Source: an uncultured Pelagibacteraceae bacterium (lineage in GTDB: Bacteria > Pseudomonadota > Alphaproteobacteria > Pelagibacterales > Pelagibacteraceae). From it: DNA of 64,000 nt. Shown piece by piece: positions 8,406-18,457 of the stretch. Location of the stretch: assembly GCA_902579605.1 (NCBI GenBank), contig CACHHD010000001.1:124001-188000 (forward strand), read 5' to 3'. Position numbers and translations under genes: made by a program. The first letter of the stretch is position 1; each line of letters begins with the position of its first letter. The notes beneath the pieces are model-generated. The model did no database searches. It saw only the letters and a program-made list of their open reading frames with translations, and was not told the DNA's origin.

Positions 8406-9383
8406 ATGAGTACATCACAATTTATGGCTAAACCAGACATAAAAATATCTGTCAAGCAAACATTTGGATTTGAAAGTAATATGGAGCTAAGTGGATTTTC
8501 AAAAAAAAATGAATATGTTCCGAAAATCGACCCTGACTATAAATTTGATAAGGATACTACATTAGCAATTTTAGCTGGGTTCTCTTTTAATAAAAGGGTT
8601 TTAATTCAGGGATATCATGGAACTGGGAAATCTACTCACATAGAACAAGTAGCTGCTAGATTAAATTGGCCTTGTGTGAGAGTAAATTTAGACAGCCATA
8701 TAAGTAGAATAGATTTGATAGGAAAAGATGCAATAATACTTAAAGATGGTAAACAAGTAACTGAATTTAAAGAAGGAATTTTACCTTGGTCTATTCAAAA
8801 TCCAGTTGCACTTGTTTTTGACGAATATGATGCAGGTAGACCAGATGTTATGTTCGTTATTCAAAGAGTGCTTGAAAGTGAAGGAAGCTTTACTCTATTG
8901 GATAAAAATAAAGTTTTAGAACAACATGATTTTTTTAGAATGTTTGCTACCACTAATACAGTTGGATTAGGTGACACAACCGGACTTTACCACGGCACTC
9001 AACAAATAAATCAAGGTCAGATGGATAGATGGAATATTGTTTCAACATTAAACTATCTTACAAGTCAAAAAGAATTGGAGATTGTTTTAGCAAAAAACAA
9101 AAAATATAACAATAAAGAGGGAAAAGAAGTTTTATCAAACATGATTAAAGTAGCTGACCTCACAAGAAAAGGCTTTATGTTAGGAGACATATCTACTGTT
9201 ATGAGTCCAAGAACTGTTATGCATTGGGCTGAAAACGCATCTATATTTAAAGATAAAGGTTATGCTTTTCGGGTAACATTTTTAAATAAGTGTGATGAAA
9301 TAGAAAAAAAAATAATATCTGAGTATTATCAGAGATGTTTTGGAGAAGAATTACCAGAGTCTTCTATAAACGTTCAAATATAA
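8406..9383 (+). CDS. cobS: CobS-type AAA+ ATPase (cobaltochelatase subunit family)
   Basis: This 325-aa MoxR/CobS-like AAA+ ATPase carries Walker [10 protein letters not shown] (about residues 69-77) and Walker [10 protein letters not shown]. In cobalamin makers CobS and CobT form the chaperone that drives CobN to insert cobalt into hydrogenobyrinate a,c-diamide. No CobN or other corrin gene is in the window. The gene is tightly packed between the DnaJ-like gene (2 bases) and cobT (1 base). The CobS family call is firm; a role in cobalt insertion is not. Confidence 0.88.
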   Translation: MSTSQFMAKPDIKISVKQTFGFESNMELSGFSKKNEYVPKIDPDYKFDKDTTLAILAGFSFNKRVLIQGYHGTGKSTHIEQVAARLNWPCVRVNLDSHISRIDLIGKDAIILKDGKQVTEFKEGILPWSIQNPVALVFDEYDAGRPDVMFVIQRVLESEGSFTLLDKNKVLEQHDFFRMFATTNTVGLGDTTGLYHGTQQINQGQMDRWNIVSTLNYLTSQKELEIVLAKNKKYNNKEGKEVLSNMIKVADLTRKGFMLGDISTVMSPRTVMHWAENASIFKDKGYAFRVTFLNKCDEIEKKIISEYYQRCFGEELPESSINVQI

Positions 9384-9384
9384 A

Positions 9385-11178
9385 GTGCAAAAAAAAGAAG
9401 AAATATTAGAAAATTTCAAAGTTGCAATAAAGTCAACTATTAAATCATTATCAAATAAGGATGATATTGAAATAACTTTTAATGGACAAGATATTATAAA
9501 TGAAGAAAATAAATTAAAACTGCCTGAAATAAATGAGTTTGAAAATAAAATAAATTTTGATTTAACAAGAGCTCTGGCTGACTCAGAGTCTCTCAAATTA
9601 AGATATAGCAATAAAAAAATATTAAAAAATTTTGAGCCGACAGGATCTAAAGCTAAAAAATTATACAAATTAGCGGAAAAAATAAGATACGAGACTCTAG
9701 GAACTCAAGAATACAAAGGAATAAAAGAAAATTTATTAAACTTCTACTTAAAACAAAAACCTCCTCAGAATAAACAAGAAAATATCTACTTTGCATTTGA
9801 GAATTATTTAAGAAAAGAGCTTTTTAAAATAAATGAAGAAAAAAAGATATATGAAATTCCAACTAAATTTAAAAAAAATTTTGATAAAATATTTAAAGCA
9901 AATATTAATAAAATAAGAGAAAATTTAGATAAGCAAGAAATTTTTAATTCTTCTATTTCAGAAATAATTAAAAAGTTAGAAATTGAGGAAACTTCTGATT
10001 ACGAAGAAATGGACAATAAAAAAGAGGATGATAATAACAAAGAGCTAAGTAATAAGGATGACTCAGATCAAAAGAAAGAGTCCAAATTTGATGAAAATCA
10101 AGAAATGGCAATTGATACTAGTATGCCTGAGCTAGATAATTTAGCTGATGACAATGATAAAGATACGAGCGAGATCGAAATTGAAGAAGTTTCTAACGAT
10201 TCTGAAAAAAGAATGAGAGCAAAAAATAATTTTGGTGATCAAAAATACAAATTTTATACCCAAGAATTTGATGAAGTAATAACAGCAGAGGACCTTGAGA
10301 CAGAAGAAGAATTGTATAGATTGCGACAAAATTTAGATCAACAACTATTACAATTAAAAAGTTTTATTTCAAAACTTGCTAATAAACTTCAAAGAAAACT
10401 TCTAGCAAAGCAAAATCGATCTTGGGATTTTGATTTAGAGGAGGGAACTTTGGATACTTCGAAACTTCCAAGAATAATAATTGATCCCTTGAATTCATTG
10501 TCATTTAAAAAAGAAAAAGAAATTGAGTTTAAAGACACATTAGTAACTATTCTTATTGATAATTCAGGTTCAATGAGGGGAAAGCCAATTTCAGTTGCAG
10601 CAATCTGCGCTGATATTTTATCAAGAACATTAGAGAGATGCTCAGTAAAAGTGGAAATTTTAGGATTTACAACAAAGCATTGGAAAGGTGGTTCGAGTAG
10701 AGAGCTATGGATGAAAAATGATAAGCCTAAATCTCCAGGAAGACTAAATGACTTAAGACATATTATTTATAAGTCAGCAGACACACCATGGAGAATTGCA
10801 AAAAAAAATATGGGCCTTATGTTAAAAGAAGGTCTACTAAAAGAAAATATTGATGGAGAAGCTTTAAAATGGGCATATGAAAAAATGTCAAAAAGAAAAG
10901 AGGAAAGAAAAATTTTAATGGTTATATCTGATGGTGCTCCAGTTGATGACTCCACCTTATCCACTAATTCAAGTGATTTTTTAGAAACTAACTTAAAAAA
11001 TACTGTAAGTTGGATTGAAGATAAATCGAATGTTGAGCTTTTGGCAATTGGTATTGGACACGATGTTACAAGATATTATAAAAAGGCAGTCAAAATTACT
11101 GACGTTCAAGATCTGGGTGATGTAATGATAAATCAATTAACCGACTTATTTAAAGACGAGAAGAGAGTATTAAATTAA
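9385..11178 (+). CDS. cobT: CobT-type von Willebrand factor A protein (cobaltochelatase subunit family)
   Basis: This 597-aa protein has the CobT layout: an N-terminal helical region, a very acidic central stretch (about residues 205-280, Asp/Glu/Lys/Asn-rich) and a C-terminal VWA domain with MIDAS motif [10 protein letters not shown] near residue 390. It would pair with CobS as a AAA+/VWA metal-chelatase-like chaperone. The start is GTG at 9385, one base after the cobS stop. Its stop overlaps the convergent VUT transporter stop by 4 bases. Confidence 0.88.
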   Translation: MQKKEEILENFKVAIKSTIKSLSNKDDIEITFNGQDIINEENKLKLPEINEFENKINFDLTRALADSESLKLRYSNKKILKNFEPTGSKAKKLYKLAEKIRYETLGTQEYKGIKENLLNFYLKQKPPQNKQENIYFAFENYLRKELFKINEEKKIYEIPTKFKKNFDKIFKANINKIRENLDKQEIFNSSISEIIKKLEIEETSDYEEMDNKKEDDNNKELSNKDDSDQKKESKFDENQEMAIDTSMPELDNLADDNDKDTSEIEIEEVSNDSEKRMRAKNNFGDQKYKFYTQEFDEVITAEDLETEEELYRLRQNLDQQLLQLKSFISKLANKLQRKLLAKQNRSWDFDLEEGTLDTSKLPRIIIDPLNSLSFKKEKEIEFKDTLVTILIDNSGSMRGKPISVAAICADILSRTLERCSVKVEILGFTTKHWKGGSSRELWMKNDKPKSPGRLNDLRHIIYKSADTPWRIAKKNMGLMLKEGLLKENIDGEALKWAYEKMSKRKEERKILMVISDGAPVDDSTLSTNSSDFLETNLKNTVSWIEDKSNVELLAIGIGHDVTRYYKKAVKITDVQDLGDVMINQLTDLFKDEKRVLN

Positions 11179-11768
11179 TAATTTAAATTTTTAATTTTTA
11201 AATCTGCAAAATCATTAATCTTAATTATTAGCAACCTAAAAGGTACTAACATTATTAATGCCACGATTAATTTAATTATTAGGTCACCTATCGCTAATGT
11301 AAACCAAGGTAAACCGGTGTTATAAAATGCAATGGAGAAAAAAAGAAAAGTATCTACGGTTGATCCAAAAACTGAAGATGTCAGTGGAGCTATGTACCAT
11401 TTTTTTTTCCTTAATTTGTCAAAAATATTCACATCAAGATTTTGTGCAATAAAAAAGGCTGTGGCAGATCCAATAGCAATTCTAATTGAAATTATGTCCG
11501 AAAAATTTGTTGAAACAAACAACGTTAAGGTTATTCCTATAAAAAAACCAACTAATACAACATAACGTGCAATCTTTTTTCCAAAGGCTCTGTTAGCTAA
11601 ATCAGTAATAAGAAAAGTAATTGGATAGCTGAAAGCCCCATAAGTAAGTATGTTTTCTAAATTGTATAGCTTTACTGGAAATTGCACCAAATAGTTTGAG
11701 GCGATTACAATAGTTCCCATAAAAAAGGATAATATAAAGAACAAGTTTCTTTGTTTTTCAGTCAACAT
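11175..11768 (-). CDS. yhhQ: VUT family queuosine-precursor transporter (YhhQ/DUF165-like)
   Basis: This 197-aa integral membrane protein has about six hydrophobic helices and the family signature [19 protein letters not shown] near residue 50, plus [18 protein letters not shown] in the second half. YhhQ homologues import queuosine precursors (preQ0/preQ1) for salvage by tRNA-modifying enzymes. The gene lies 5 bases downstream of rpmB on the same strand. The transporter family is well supported; the exact substrate is inferred from the family. Confidence 0.8.
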   Translation of the reverse strand: MLTEKQRNLFFILSFFMGTIVIASNYLVQFPVKLYNLENILTYGAFSYPITFLITDLANRAFGKKIARYVVLVGFFIGITLTLFVSTNFSDIISIRIAIGSATAFFIAQNLDVNIFDKLRKKKWYIAPLTSSVFGSTVDTFLFFSIAFYNTGLPWFTLAIGDLIIKLIVALIMLVPFRLLIIKINDFADLKIKNLNY

Positions 11769-11773
11769 TTAAA

Positions 11774-12052
11774 TTATTTTTGCGAAACGATTGAGAGTTT
11801 TAACTTTTTAACCCTTTTAGATAAATTTTTACTTTTTGCTGTTTTTAAAAATTTGTCTAATCCACCTTTAAAATCTACAGTTCTTAACGCTGCGTTACTC
11901 ACGTTGAGTCTAACATTTCTCTTTAAAATTTCACTTTTGAAAGAAATTTTTTTAAGATTTGGTAAAAAACGTCTTTTAGTTTTATTATTTGAGTGACTCA
12001 CGTTATGTCCTTTTAAAGGTAAAACTCCTGTAAGTTCACATTTTTTCGTCAT
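11774..12052 (-). CDS. rpmB: 50S ribosomal protein L28
   Basis: This 92-aa ribosomal protein shows the L28 opening KKCELTG, the NVSHSNNKTKRRFLPN block and the downstream VSNAALRTVDFKGGLDKFL segment. I place the start at the ATG at 12050-12052 (MTKKCELTG), the conserved family start; an in-frame extension to 12076 adds 8 residues without family support. It precedes the VUT transporter by 5 bases. Confidence 0.93.
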   Translation of the reverse strand: MTKKCELTGVLPLKGHNVSHSNNKTKRRFLPNLKKISFKSEILKRNVRLNVSNAALRTVDFKGGLDKFLKTAKSKNLSKRVKKLKLSIVSQK

Positions 12053-12099
12053 AATAAATGAATTGTATAGTTGCAAGCTTTAATTTGGTCAAGAGTTAA

Positions 12100-13146
12100 T
12101 TATGAACTAATGCCTATAATTTCTCTCACATTTTTAATTTTTTCTTTTTCTAATATATCGATTAATTCAGTTTTGATCTTTTTTACTATTCCAGGCCCTT
12201 CATAAACCATACCAGTATATAATTGTAACAAGTTAGCGCCAGATTTTAATTTTTCGAAAGCTGTAAAACCTGAGCTAACACCTCCTACTCCAATAATTGT
12301 AATTTCTCCTTTGATTTGTTTATAAAATTTTTTTATCAAATTATTAGATATATTAATTAGTGGCTCTCCAGATAAACCTCCAATCTCCTTTTTATTTTCC
12401 CCAACTAAATTTTCTCTGTTTTTATCAGTGGTATTAGAAATTATTACTCCACTAATGTTAAATTTTTTAATTAACTCAATTATGTGATTTACAATAGTGT
12501 CGTCTATATCAGGAGAAACTTTTAAAACTAAAGGTTTTTGAATTTTACTTTTTTTTTTAAATTCGGTAATTTTTTCTAGAAGAGTTTGTAAAGTTCTTTC
12601 TTTATGGAAGTCTCTGAGACCTGGGGTATTCGGTGAGGAAATATTTATGGTTATGTAATTTGCAAATGCATGTATTGCTTTTAAGCATTTGATATAATCA
12701 TCTATTCTATCATTGCTATCTTTATTTGGGCCAATATTAATTCCTAAAAAACCAGAAGGGGAATTTTTTTCAAGTCTATTAGAAACCTTTTCTAAACCAT
12801 CATTATTAAAGCCTAATCTATTTATTAAGGCTTTATCGTTCTCAAGTCTAAATACTCTAGGCTTCGGATTTCCAAATTGTTTTTTTGGAGTGACAGTGCC
12901 TACTTCAATAAATCCAAAACCAAATCTGAATAAAGAATTATAAACTTCAGCACTTTTATCAAAACCAGCTGCTAAACCAATTGGATTTTTTATTCTTGTA
13001 TTAAAAACTTTTGTCTCAAGAATTTCTTCATTTTTAACTTTAAATATTTCCTCCGGTAAAAAATTATACTTTAAAGACTTAATCGCTAAATCATGGGCCA
13101 TTTCTGGGTCTATTTTAAAAATGAATTGCTTAAGCAGTGAATACAT
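12100..13146 (-). CDS. pyrD: Dihydroorotate dehydrogenase (quinone), class 2
   Basis: This 348-aa flavoenzyme has an N-terminal membrane-associating helix region typical of class 2, the GLAAGFDKSAE block, ITINISSPNTPGLR with the catalytic serine (class 1 enzymes use Cys), and the FMN-binding GVGGVSSG near the C-terminus. It oxidises dihydroorotate to orotate and reduces quinone at the inner membrane, in pyrimidine synthesis. It starts directly after the lysK stop. Confidence 0.94.
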   Translation of the reverse strand: MYSLLKQFIFKIDPEMAHDLAIKSLKYNFLPEEIFKVKNEEILETKVFNTRIKNPIGLAAGFDKSAEVYNSLFRFGFGFIEVGTVTPKKQFGNPKPRVFRLENDKALINRLGFNNDGLEKVSNRLEKNSPSGFLGINIGPNKDSNDRIDDYIKCLKAIHAFANYITINISSPNTPGLRDFHKERTLQTLLEKITEFKKKSKIQKPLVLKVSPDIDDTIVNHIIELIKKFNISGVIISNTTDKNRENLVGENKKEIGGLSGEPLINISNNLIKKFYKQIKGEITIIGVGGVSSGFTAFEKLKSGANLLQLYTGMVYEGPGIVKKIKTELIDILEKEKIKNVREIIGISS

Positions 13147-14709
13147 TTAATTAATTTTATCTTTTATCAGTTTTATAGTTTCTTTGACACCAAAAAAGCT
13201 TATAAAGAAACCCATTCTTGGGCCGTCAATATCACCAAATAAAACTTGATAAATTAACTTAAACCAATCTCTTAAATTTTTCTCGTAACCATTTTCTTTC
13301 CCAGCTGAATAAACTAAAGTTTGGATTTCTTCCGGTGGCGTACTTTCATTTATATTTTTGATTTTTAAAGCAAGATTGGTCAATGCTTTTTTTTCTTTTT
13401 CATCGGGTTTTTTATAATTTTTTTTTGGTTTTAGCTTATCTTTAAAAAATTTTATAGCATGCGCTGTTAAACTATCTAATACTGGGTTACTTTCTGGATT
13501 CACATTTTTGTGAAACCTGTTAATAAATTTCCATAATATTTTTTTATCATCAGCATTGCTTGATCCAACTAAGTTTAAAAGCATTGAAAAAGACATCACT
13601 ATTTTTTCTTTAGGTGGTTTACCATTATGTACATGCCAAACAGGATTTAATAACTTATCTTTTTCTTTCTGTTCTGGAAATTTTTCAACAAAAGACAAAT
13701 ATTCATCTACTGCTTTAGGCACTACATCTGAGTATAGTTTTTTTGCTCGCTTAGGATTTTGATACATATACAATGAAAGGCTTTCGGGAGATGCATAATT
13801 AAGCCACTCGTCTATGGTAATACCATTTCCTTTTGATTTAGAAATTTTTTCTCCTTTTTCGTCCAAAAATAGTTCGTAGGCAAAACCGTTTGGAGGAATT
13901 TTTCCTAAAATTTTACAGACCTTGCTTGATAATATAGCGCTCTCAGTTAGATCTTTTCCGTACATTTCAAAGTCCACGTCAAAAGTGAACCATCTCATTG
14001 CCCAATCAACTTTCCATTGTAATTTACAATTGCCGTCAAAAATATTTGTTTGAATTTTTTTACCATTATTATCAAAAGTTATTTTACCAGTTTTTTTTTC
14101 TAAATTTAACATTGGAATCTCTAAAACTTTTCCTGTTTCTGGACACACTGGTAGAAAAGGACTATATGTTTTTCTTCTCTCAGTTCTAAGAGTTGGCAAA
14201 ATAATACTCATTATATCCTCGTATTTTTCCGCTACTCTTTTTAAAGATTCGTTAAACGTTCCATTTTTGTAATTTTCTGTTGAGCTTTTAAATGAGAATT
14301 CAAAATTAAATTTATTTAAAAATTGTTTTAACATTGTATTGTTGTGTTCTGCAAAACTTTTAAATTTTCCAAAAGGATCTGGAATAGAAGTAAGTGGTTT
14401 ACCAAGATTATTTTTTAAAATTTCATCGTTAGGAATATTATCAGGAACTTTTCTCAATCCATCCATATCGTCAGAAAAGGTAATAAGCTCAGTACTTGTG
14501 TTATTTATGTGGCGTAATGCGTTAATCATCATTGTGGTTCTTGCTACCTCACCAAATGTTCCAATATGAGGCAGACCACTAGGACCATAGCCTGTTTGAA
14601 ATATAATTTTATTTTTTCCTTTTATTAGATTTTTTCTTTCTTTAAGTAATTTTCTTATTTCTACAAAGGGCCATGCTGAAGATGACTGAATCACATTATT
14701 TTCTGACAT
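13147..14709 (-). CDS. lysK: Lysyl-tRNA synthetase, class I
   Basis: This 520-aa enzyme belongs to the class I (Rossmann) LysRS family found in archaea and many alphaproteobacteria, not the usual bacterial class II enzyme. The HIGH-like motif is in GPSGLPHIGTFGE near residue 45, and the KMSKS-like motif is EKISKSKGNG near residue 287. It charges tRNA-Lys. The gene is directly upstream of pyrD (no gap) and faces away from trkH. Confidence 0.93.
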   Translation of the reverse strand: MSENNVIQSSSAWPFVEIRKLLKERKNLIKGKNKIIFQTGYGPSGLPHIGTFGEVARTTMMINALRHINNTSTELITFSDDMDGLRKVPDNIPNDEILKNNLGKPLTSIPDPFGKFKSFAEHNNTMLKQFLNKFNFEFSFKSSTENYKNGTFNESLKRVAEKYEDIMSIILPTLRTERRKTYSPFLPVCPETGKVLEIPMLNLEKKTGKITFDNNGKKIQTNIFDGNCKLQWKVDWAMRWFTFDVDFEMYGKDLTESAILSSKVCKILGKIPPNGFAYELFLDEKGEKISKSKGNGITIDEWLNYASPESLSLYMYQNPKRAKKLYSDVVPKAVDEYLSFVEKFPEQKEKDKLLNPVWHVHNGKPPKEKIVMSFSMLLNLVGSSNADDKKILWKFINRFHKNVNPESNPVLDSLTAHAIKFFKDKLKPKKNYKKPDEKEKKALTNLALKIKNINESTPPEEIQTLVYSAGKENGYEKNLRDWFKLIYQVLFGDIDGPRMGFFISFFGVKETIKLIKDKIN

Positions 14710-14801
14710 AATAGAGGTTTATAAAATTTTCTTTGTATAATACAGTTTTTAATTTATTAAATACAGTTGAATTTTTTTGGTATTTAAATAGTCTCATACT
14801 G

Positions 14802-16250
14802 ATGTCATCATATAAAACAGTTTTCTTCTTAATAGGTGTCTTACTAACAATTTTAGGATCTTCGATGCTTATTCCTTATGCTGTTCAAATTTTACAAAAT
14901 GAAAATAATCATGCTTTCGTTGGAGCATCATTTGTAACAATTTTTATAGGAATTTTATTTATTTTAGCTAATCTAGAAAAACAATTTAAATTAAATTTGC
15001 AACAAACCTTTTTGTTTTCAGCTTTAGCTTGGTTAATGATTGCAGCTTTTGGTAGTCTGCCATTTTTATTATCACCGATTTCATTTACCATAAGTGAGGC
15101 TTTCTTTGAGAGCATGTCTGGAATAACTACTACCGGGGCTACAGTAATAACTGATTTGGAAAGTACTCCCAAGAGTATTTTATTATGGCGAGCTATAATG
15201 CAGTGGTTAGGTGGAATAGGAATTATTGTAATGGCAATTACTATTTTACCTTTATTGAAAGTTGGAGGTATGCAGCTTTTCAAAATGGAAGGTCCCTTGT
15301 CTGCTGAAAAAATTTTACCAAGAACCTTAGAGGTGGCTACAATTCTAATCGTAACTTATTTTAGTTTAACTTTTTTGTGCGCTTTTTTTTATTGGTTTTT
15401 TGGTATGACGATTTTTGATAGTGTGGCTCACTCTATGACAACTTTAGCTACCGGAGGTTTTTCTACTCATAATAAATCCATAGGGTTTTTTAGTAACTCT
15501 AATATTGAAATAGTGGCTAGCATTTTTATAATCTTAGGGAGCATACCTTTTATAACTTATCTGAAGTTCATCAAAGGAAATAAAAAAATTTTCAAAGAGG
15601 ATATTCAAATAAAAGGTTTTATAAATATTTTAATAATATCAATTATTATTATGGTTACTTACCTTTTTATTATAAATAACGAAATGAATTTTTTTGAAAA
15701 TCTAAGAATTTCTTTTTTTAATGTAATATCTATTTTATCAGGAACTGGATATGTGACTGACGATTTTGGTTTATGGGGAAATTTTTCCCTTATATTTTTT
15801 TTATTTTTAATGTTCATTGGAGGTTGTGCTGGATCGACAGCTTGCGGAATAAAAATATTTAGATTGCAAATGTTACTAATTTTTTTAAAAAACCAGTTAG
15901 TAAAACTTATATCGCCAAATAGTGTTATTTTAATTAAGTACAATAATCAAAAAATTTCTGATGATTTTATTAAATCTGTAATAACTTTTATATTTTCTTT
16001 TTTATTTATATTTTTGATAATTGCTTTATTACTATCTATAACGGGATTAGATTTTTTGACCGCAATTTCAGGGGCAGCAAGTGCTATTTCAAATGTAGGC
16101 CCTGGCCTAGGAGATGTAATTGGGCCAAATGGGAATTATAAGAACATACCGGACATTTCAAAATGGATTTTAGCTTTTGGAATGTTATTGGGTAGATTAG
16201 AATTATTTGCTGTTTTAGTTTTATTTTTTCCTTCTTTTTGGAGAAATTAA
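14802..16250 (+). CDS. trkH: Trk-type potassium uptake membrane protein TrkH
   Basis: This ~482-aa polytopic protein has the TrkH/KtrB four-repeat architecture. Visible pore-loop segments are MSGITTTGATVI, MTTLATGGFSTHN, LSGTGYVTDD with the FIGGCAGSTACGIK block, and ASAISNVGPGLG, where glycines form the K+ filter. I choose ATG 14802 (MSSYKTVFFLIG), the canonical TrkH start; a TTG at 14733 would add 23 unsupported residues. It imports K+ across the inner membrane, normally with the TrkA regulatory subunit, which is not in this window. An AmpG-like permease follows 3 bases later. Confidence 0.92.
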   Translation: MSSYKTVFFLIGVLLTILGSSMLIPYAVQILQNENNHAFVGASFVTIFIGILFILANLEKQFKLNLQQTFLFSALAWLMIAAFGSLPFLLSPISFTISEAFFESMSGITTTGATVITDLESTPKSILLWRAIMQWLGGIGIIVMAITILPLLKVGGMQLFKMEGPLSAEKILPRTLEVATILIVTYFSLTFLCAFFYWFFGMTIFDSVAHSMTTLATGGFSTHNKSIGFFSNSNIEIVASIFIILGSIPFITYLKFIKGNKKIFKEDIQIKGFINILIISIIIMVTYLFIINNEMNFFENLRISFFNVISILSGTGYVTDDFGLWGNFSLIFFLFLMFIGGCAGSTACGIKIFRLQMLLIFLKNQLVKLISPNSVILIKYNNQKISDDFIKSVITFIFSFLFIFLIIALLLSITGLDFLTAISGAASAISNVGPGLGDVIGPNGNYKNIPDISKWILAFGMLLGRLELFAVLVLFFPSFWRN

Positions 16251-16253
16251 TTT

Positions 16254-17627
16254 ATGGAAATTTATAAAAAACAAACACTTTCAGAAAATTTTAAAATTTA
16301 TTTTGATCAAAGAATGCTCAAAATATTATTACTTGGAGCGATAAGCGGGTTCCCATGGGTAATAATAGGGAGCAGTTTAAGTCTTTGGTTGCAAGAGGAT
16401 GGTTTGAACAGAAGTACAATAGGTTGGGCAGGTTTAATATTTGCCGTATATGCATTTAATTATCTTTGGGCACCAATTATTGATAGAATTAGAATTCCTT
16501 GGTTAACAAAAAAAGTAGGTCATAGGCGTGGATGGATTATTGCCATGCAAACAATCATTTTATTGAGTTTGATTAGTTGGAGCTTAATAAACCCAACTAC
16601 TAATTTAGCACTTGTAATTAGCATAGGTCTTATCATTGCTGTGGCATCGGCAACTCAAGACATTACGGTAGATGCTTTAAGAATTGAACAAATTGGTGAG
16701 CACGAAGGTAAGTCGATGCAGGCAGGTGCAGCAATGGCCGTAGTTGGTTGGTGGACTGGATATAAGTTAGGTGGTGTGATGGCTCTTAACTCAGCTGAAT
16801 TCTTTCAACAAGCAGGTTTTCAGAACTATTGGCAAATAACTTTTTTAGTTTTAGGAATAGTCATTATTTTTTGCAACATTTGTCTAATGTTTGTAAATGA
16901 ACCACAACCAACTAATAGAACAGAGAATCAAAGGCAAACTGACGAAATGATTGAAAATAAACTTGGTTCTTCCAGTATTTTGGTTAAAGTTTTTGCTTGG
17001 TTGGCAGGAACTGTAATAGGGCCAGTAATCAGTTTTTTTAAAAAAAATGGTTTTAATATTGCAATAGCAATTTTAGGATTTGTATTCCTTTTTAAAATTG
17101 GTGAAGCTTTCTTAGGCAGAATGTCAGTAATATTTTATAAAGAAATTGGTTTTACAAAATCTGATATAGCCCTTTATTCGAAGGGACTTGGATGGGTCAC
17201 AACAGTAATTTTTACTCTACTTGGAGGACTATTTGCAATTCGTTCTGGTGTTATTAAAGCAATGTTTGTATCTGGTATATTGATGGCCTCAACAAATTTA
17301 TTGTTTTCTTTACTAGCTTGGTCAGGAAAATCAGAATTATTGTTTGCTATAGCAGTTATATTTGATGACATGGCAGCAGCATTTGCGACAGTAGCATTTG
17401 TAGCTTTCATTTCAATGCTCGTGGATAGGACCTATACTGCAACTCAATATGCTCTTCTTGCCTCTATCGGTACAGCTGGAAGAACAACTTTAGCTGCATC
17501 ATCTGGAGCTTTGGTTGATTGGTTAAATGGAGATTGGGGTATTTTCTTTATAATCACTGCAGTAATGGTAATACCTTCTCTTATCTTTCTTTACATGATT
17601 AAAGATAAACTCAAATTAAATGACTAA
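16254..17627 (+). CDS. ampG: MFS permease of the AmpG / PAT family
   Basis: This 457-aa protein has about 12 membrane helices with the AmpG-like opening SGFPWVIIGSSLSLWLQEDG and the family motif AYAFNYLWAPIIDRI, followed by ATQDITVDALRIEQ in helix 4. The family imports anhydromuropeptides or acyl-CoA-like compounds; muropeptide recycling fits the NlpC/P60 peptidase gene that overlaps its end by 8 bases. The substrate is inferred from family and neighbour. Confidence 0.8.
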   Translation: MEIYKKQTLSENFKIYFDQRMLKILLLGAISGFPWVIIGSSLSLWLQEDGLNRSTIGWAGLIFAVYAFNYLWAPIIDRIRIPWLTKKVGHRRGWIIAMQTIILLSLISWSLINPTTNLALVISIGLIIAVASATQDITVDALRIEQIGEHEGKSMQAGAAMAVVGWWTGYKLGGVMALNSAEFFQQAGFQNYWQITFLVLGIVIIFCNICLMFVNEPQPTNRTENQRQTDEMIENKLGSSSILVKVFAWLAGTVIGPVISFFKKNGFNIAIAILGFVFLFKIGEAFLGRMSVIFYKEIGFTKSDIALYSKGLGWVTTVIFTLLGGLFAIRSGVIKAMFVSGILMASTNLLFSLLAWSGKSELLFAIAVIFDDMAAAFATVAFVAFISMLVDRTYTATQYALLASIGTAGRTTLAASSGALVDWLNGDWGIFFIITAVMVIPSLIFLYMIKDKLKLND

Positions 17628-18360
17628 ATACTTAACTAACAACTTTTCAATAATTAATCTTTACAAAAAACCCTCTACAAAGTCTGAAATTGTTACACAA
17701 ATGATTTATGGAGATAGTTTCTCACTTACAAAAAAAACAAAAAAATGGCTGAAAATAAAAATTAAAGAGGATAATTATAAAGGTTACGTGATTAACAAAA
17801 AATTTTCTCAGTACATAAAACCATCTCATAAAGTAGCAGTTTTAAAAGCAAAAGTTTATAAATTTCCAAACAAACGAGAAGAAATTAGCAAATTAACTTT
17901 TGGCTCAAAAATAAAAGTTTTAGATAAAAAAGCAAATTTTCTTAAATTTAATAAAGGTTGGATAGGTTTAAAAGATATTAAACTAATTTCTTATAAAGAA
18001 AAAAATTTTTTTAGTAAAATCAATATTTTTAAAAATATTAAATACAAATGGGGAGGTAAATCTTTCAAAGGAATTGATTGCTCTGCCTTAGTACAGGTTT
18101 TTTTAAATTTTCACAAAAAATTCTGTCCAAGAGATGCGAAAGATCAGGTCAAATATTTTAGAAAAAATATTAAATTAAAAAAAATTAAAAAAAATGATCT
18201 TATTTTTTGGAAAGGTCACGTTGCAGTTGCCTTATCAAATAAAAAACTTATTCATGCTTACGGGCCCATGAAAAAAACAGTTATTATGGGAATTAATCAG
18301 ACAATTGAAAGAATAAATCGAACAGCAAATTTAAAAGTAATTGGAATTAAAAGACCTTAA
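17620..18360 (+). CDS. NlpC/P60 family peptidase with SH3-like domains
   Basis: This 246-aa protein has two bacterial SH3-like segments in the N-terminal half (about residues 10-60 and 70-120) and a C-terminal NlpC/P60 (C40) domain with catalytic Cys in GIDCSALVQ near residue 154 and His in KGHVAVAL near residue 194. C40 enzymes cleave D-Glu-DAP bonds in murein peptides. No clear signal peptide is visible, so it may act on imported muropeptides in the cytoplasm, in line with the upstream AmpG-like permease that it overlaps by 8 bases. Confidence 0.85.
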   Translation: MTKYLTNNFSIINLYKKPSTKSEIVTQMIYGDSFSLTKKTKKWLKIKIKEDNYKGYVINKKFSQYIKPSHKVAVLKAKVYKFPNKREEISKLTFGSKIKVLDKKANFLKFNKGWIGLKDIKLISYKEKNFFSKINIFKNIKYKWGGKSFKGIDCSALVQVFLNFHKKFCPRDAKDQVKYFRKNIKLKKIKKNDLIFWKGHVAVALSNKKLIHAYGPMKKTVIMGINQTIERINRTANLKVIGIKRP

Positions 18361-18395
18361 AAAGCAAAGGCAGCCTCAGTCTCCCTTAGCTGCCC
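18361..18395 (-). terminator. Putative intrinsic terminator downstream of the 191-aa orphan
   Basis: A GC-rich inverted repeat GGCAGC (18369-18374) / GCTGCC (18389-18394) with a 14-base purine/pyrimidine-biased loop lies between two convergent genes. On the - strand it is followed by a T-rich run (TTTGCTTTTT), as in an intrinsic terminator; on the + strand no T-run follows. The loop is long for a terminator, and the spacer stands out in GC from its surroundings, so a small RNA is an alternative. Confidence 0.35.
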
Positions 18396-18457
18396 TTATT
18401 AGAAATCTAAATGATTCGGACTTAAATCTTAAGACTCTTTTTAGTTGTATGTGGATA

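Noticed and set aside
11774-12076. rpmB with an 8-residue N-terminal extension
   Set aside because: The family starts at MTKKCELTG; the extension has no ribosome binding site and no family support.
14733-16250. trkH starting at TTG 14733
   Set aside because: ATG 14802 gives the canonical TrkH N-terminus; the extra 23 residues look like untranslated leader.
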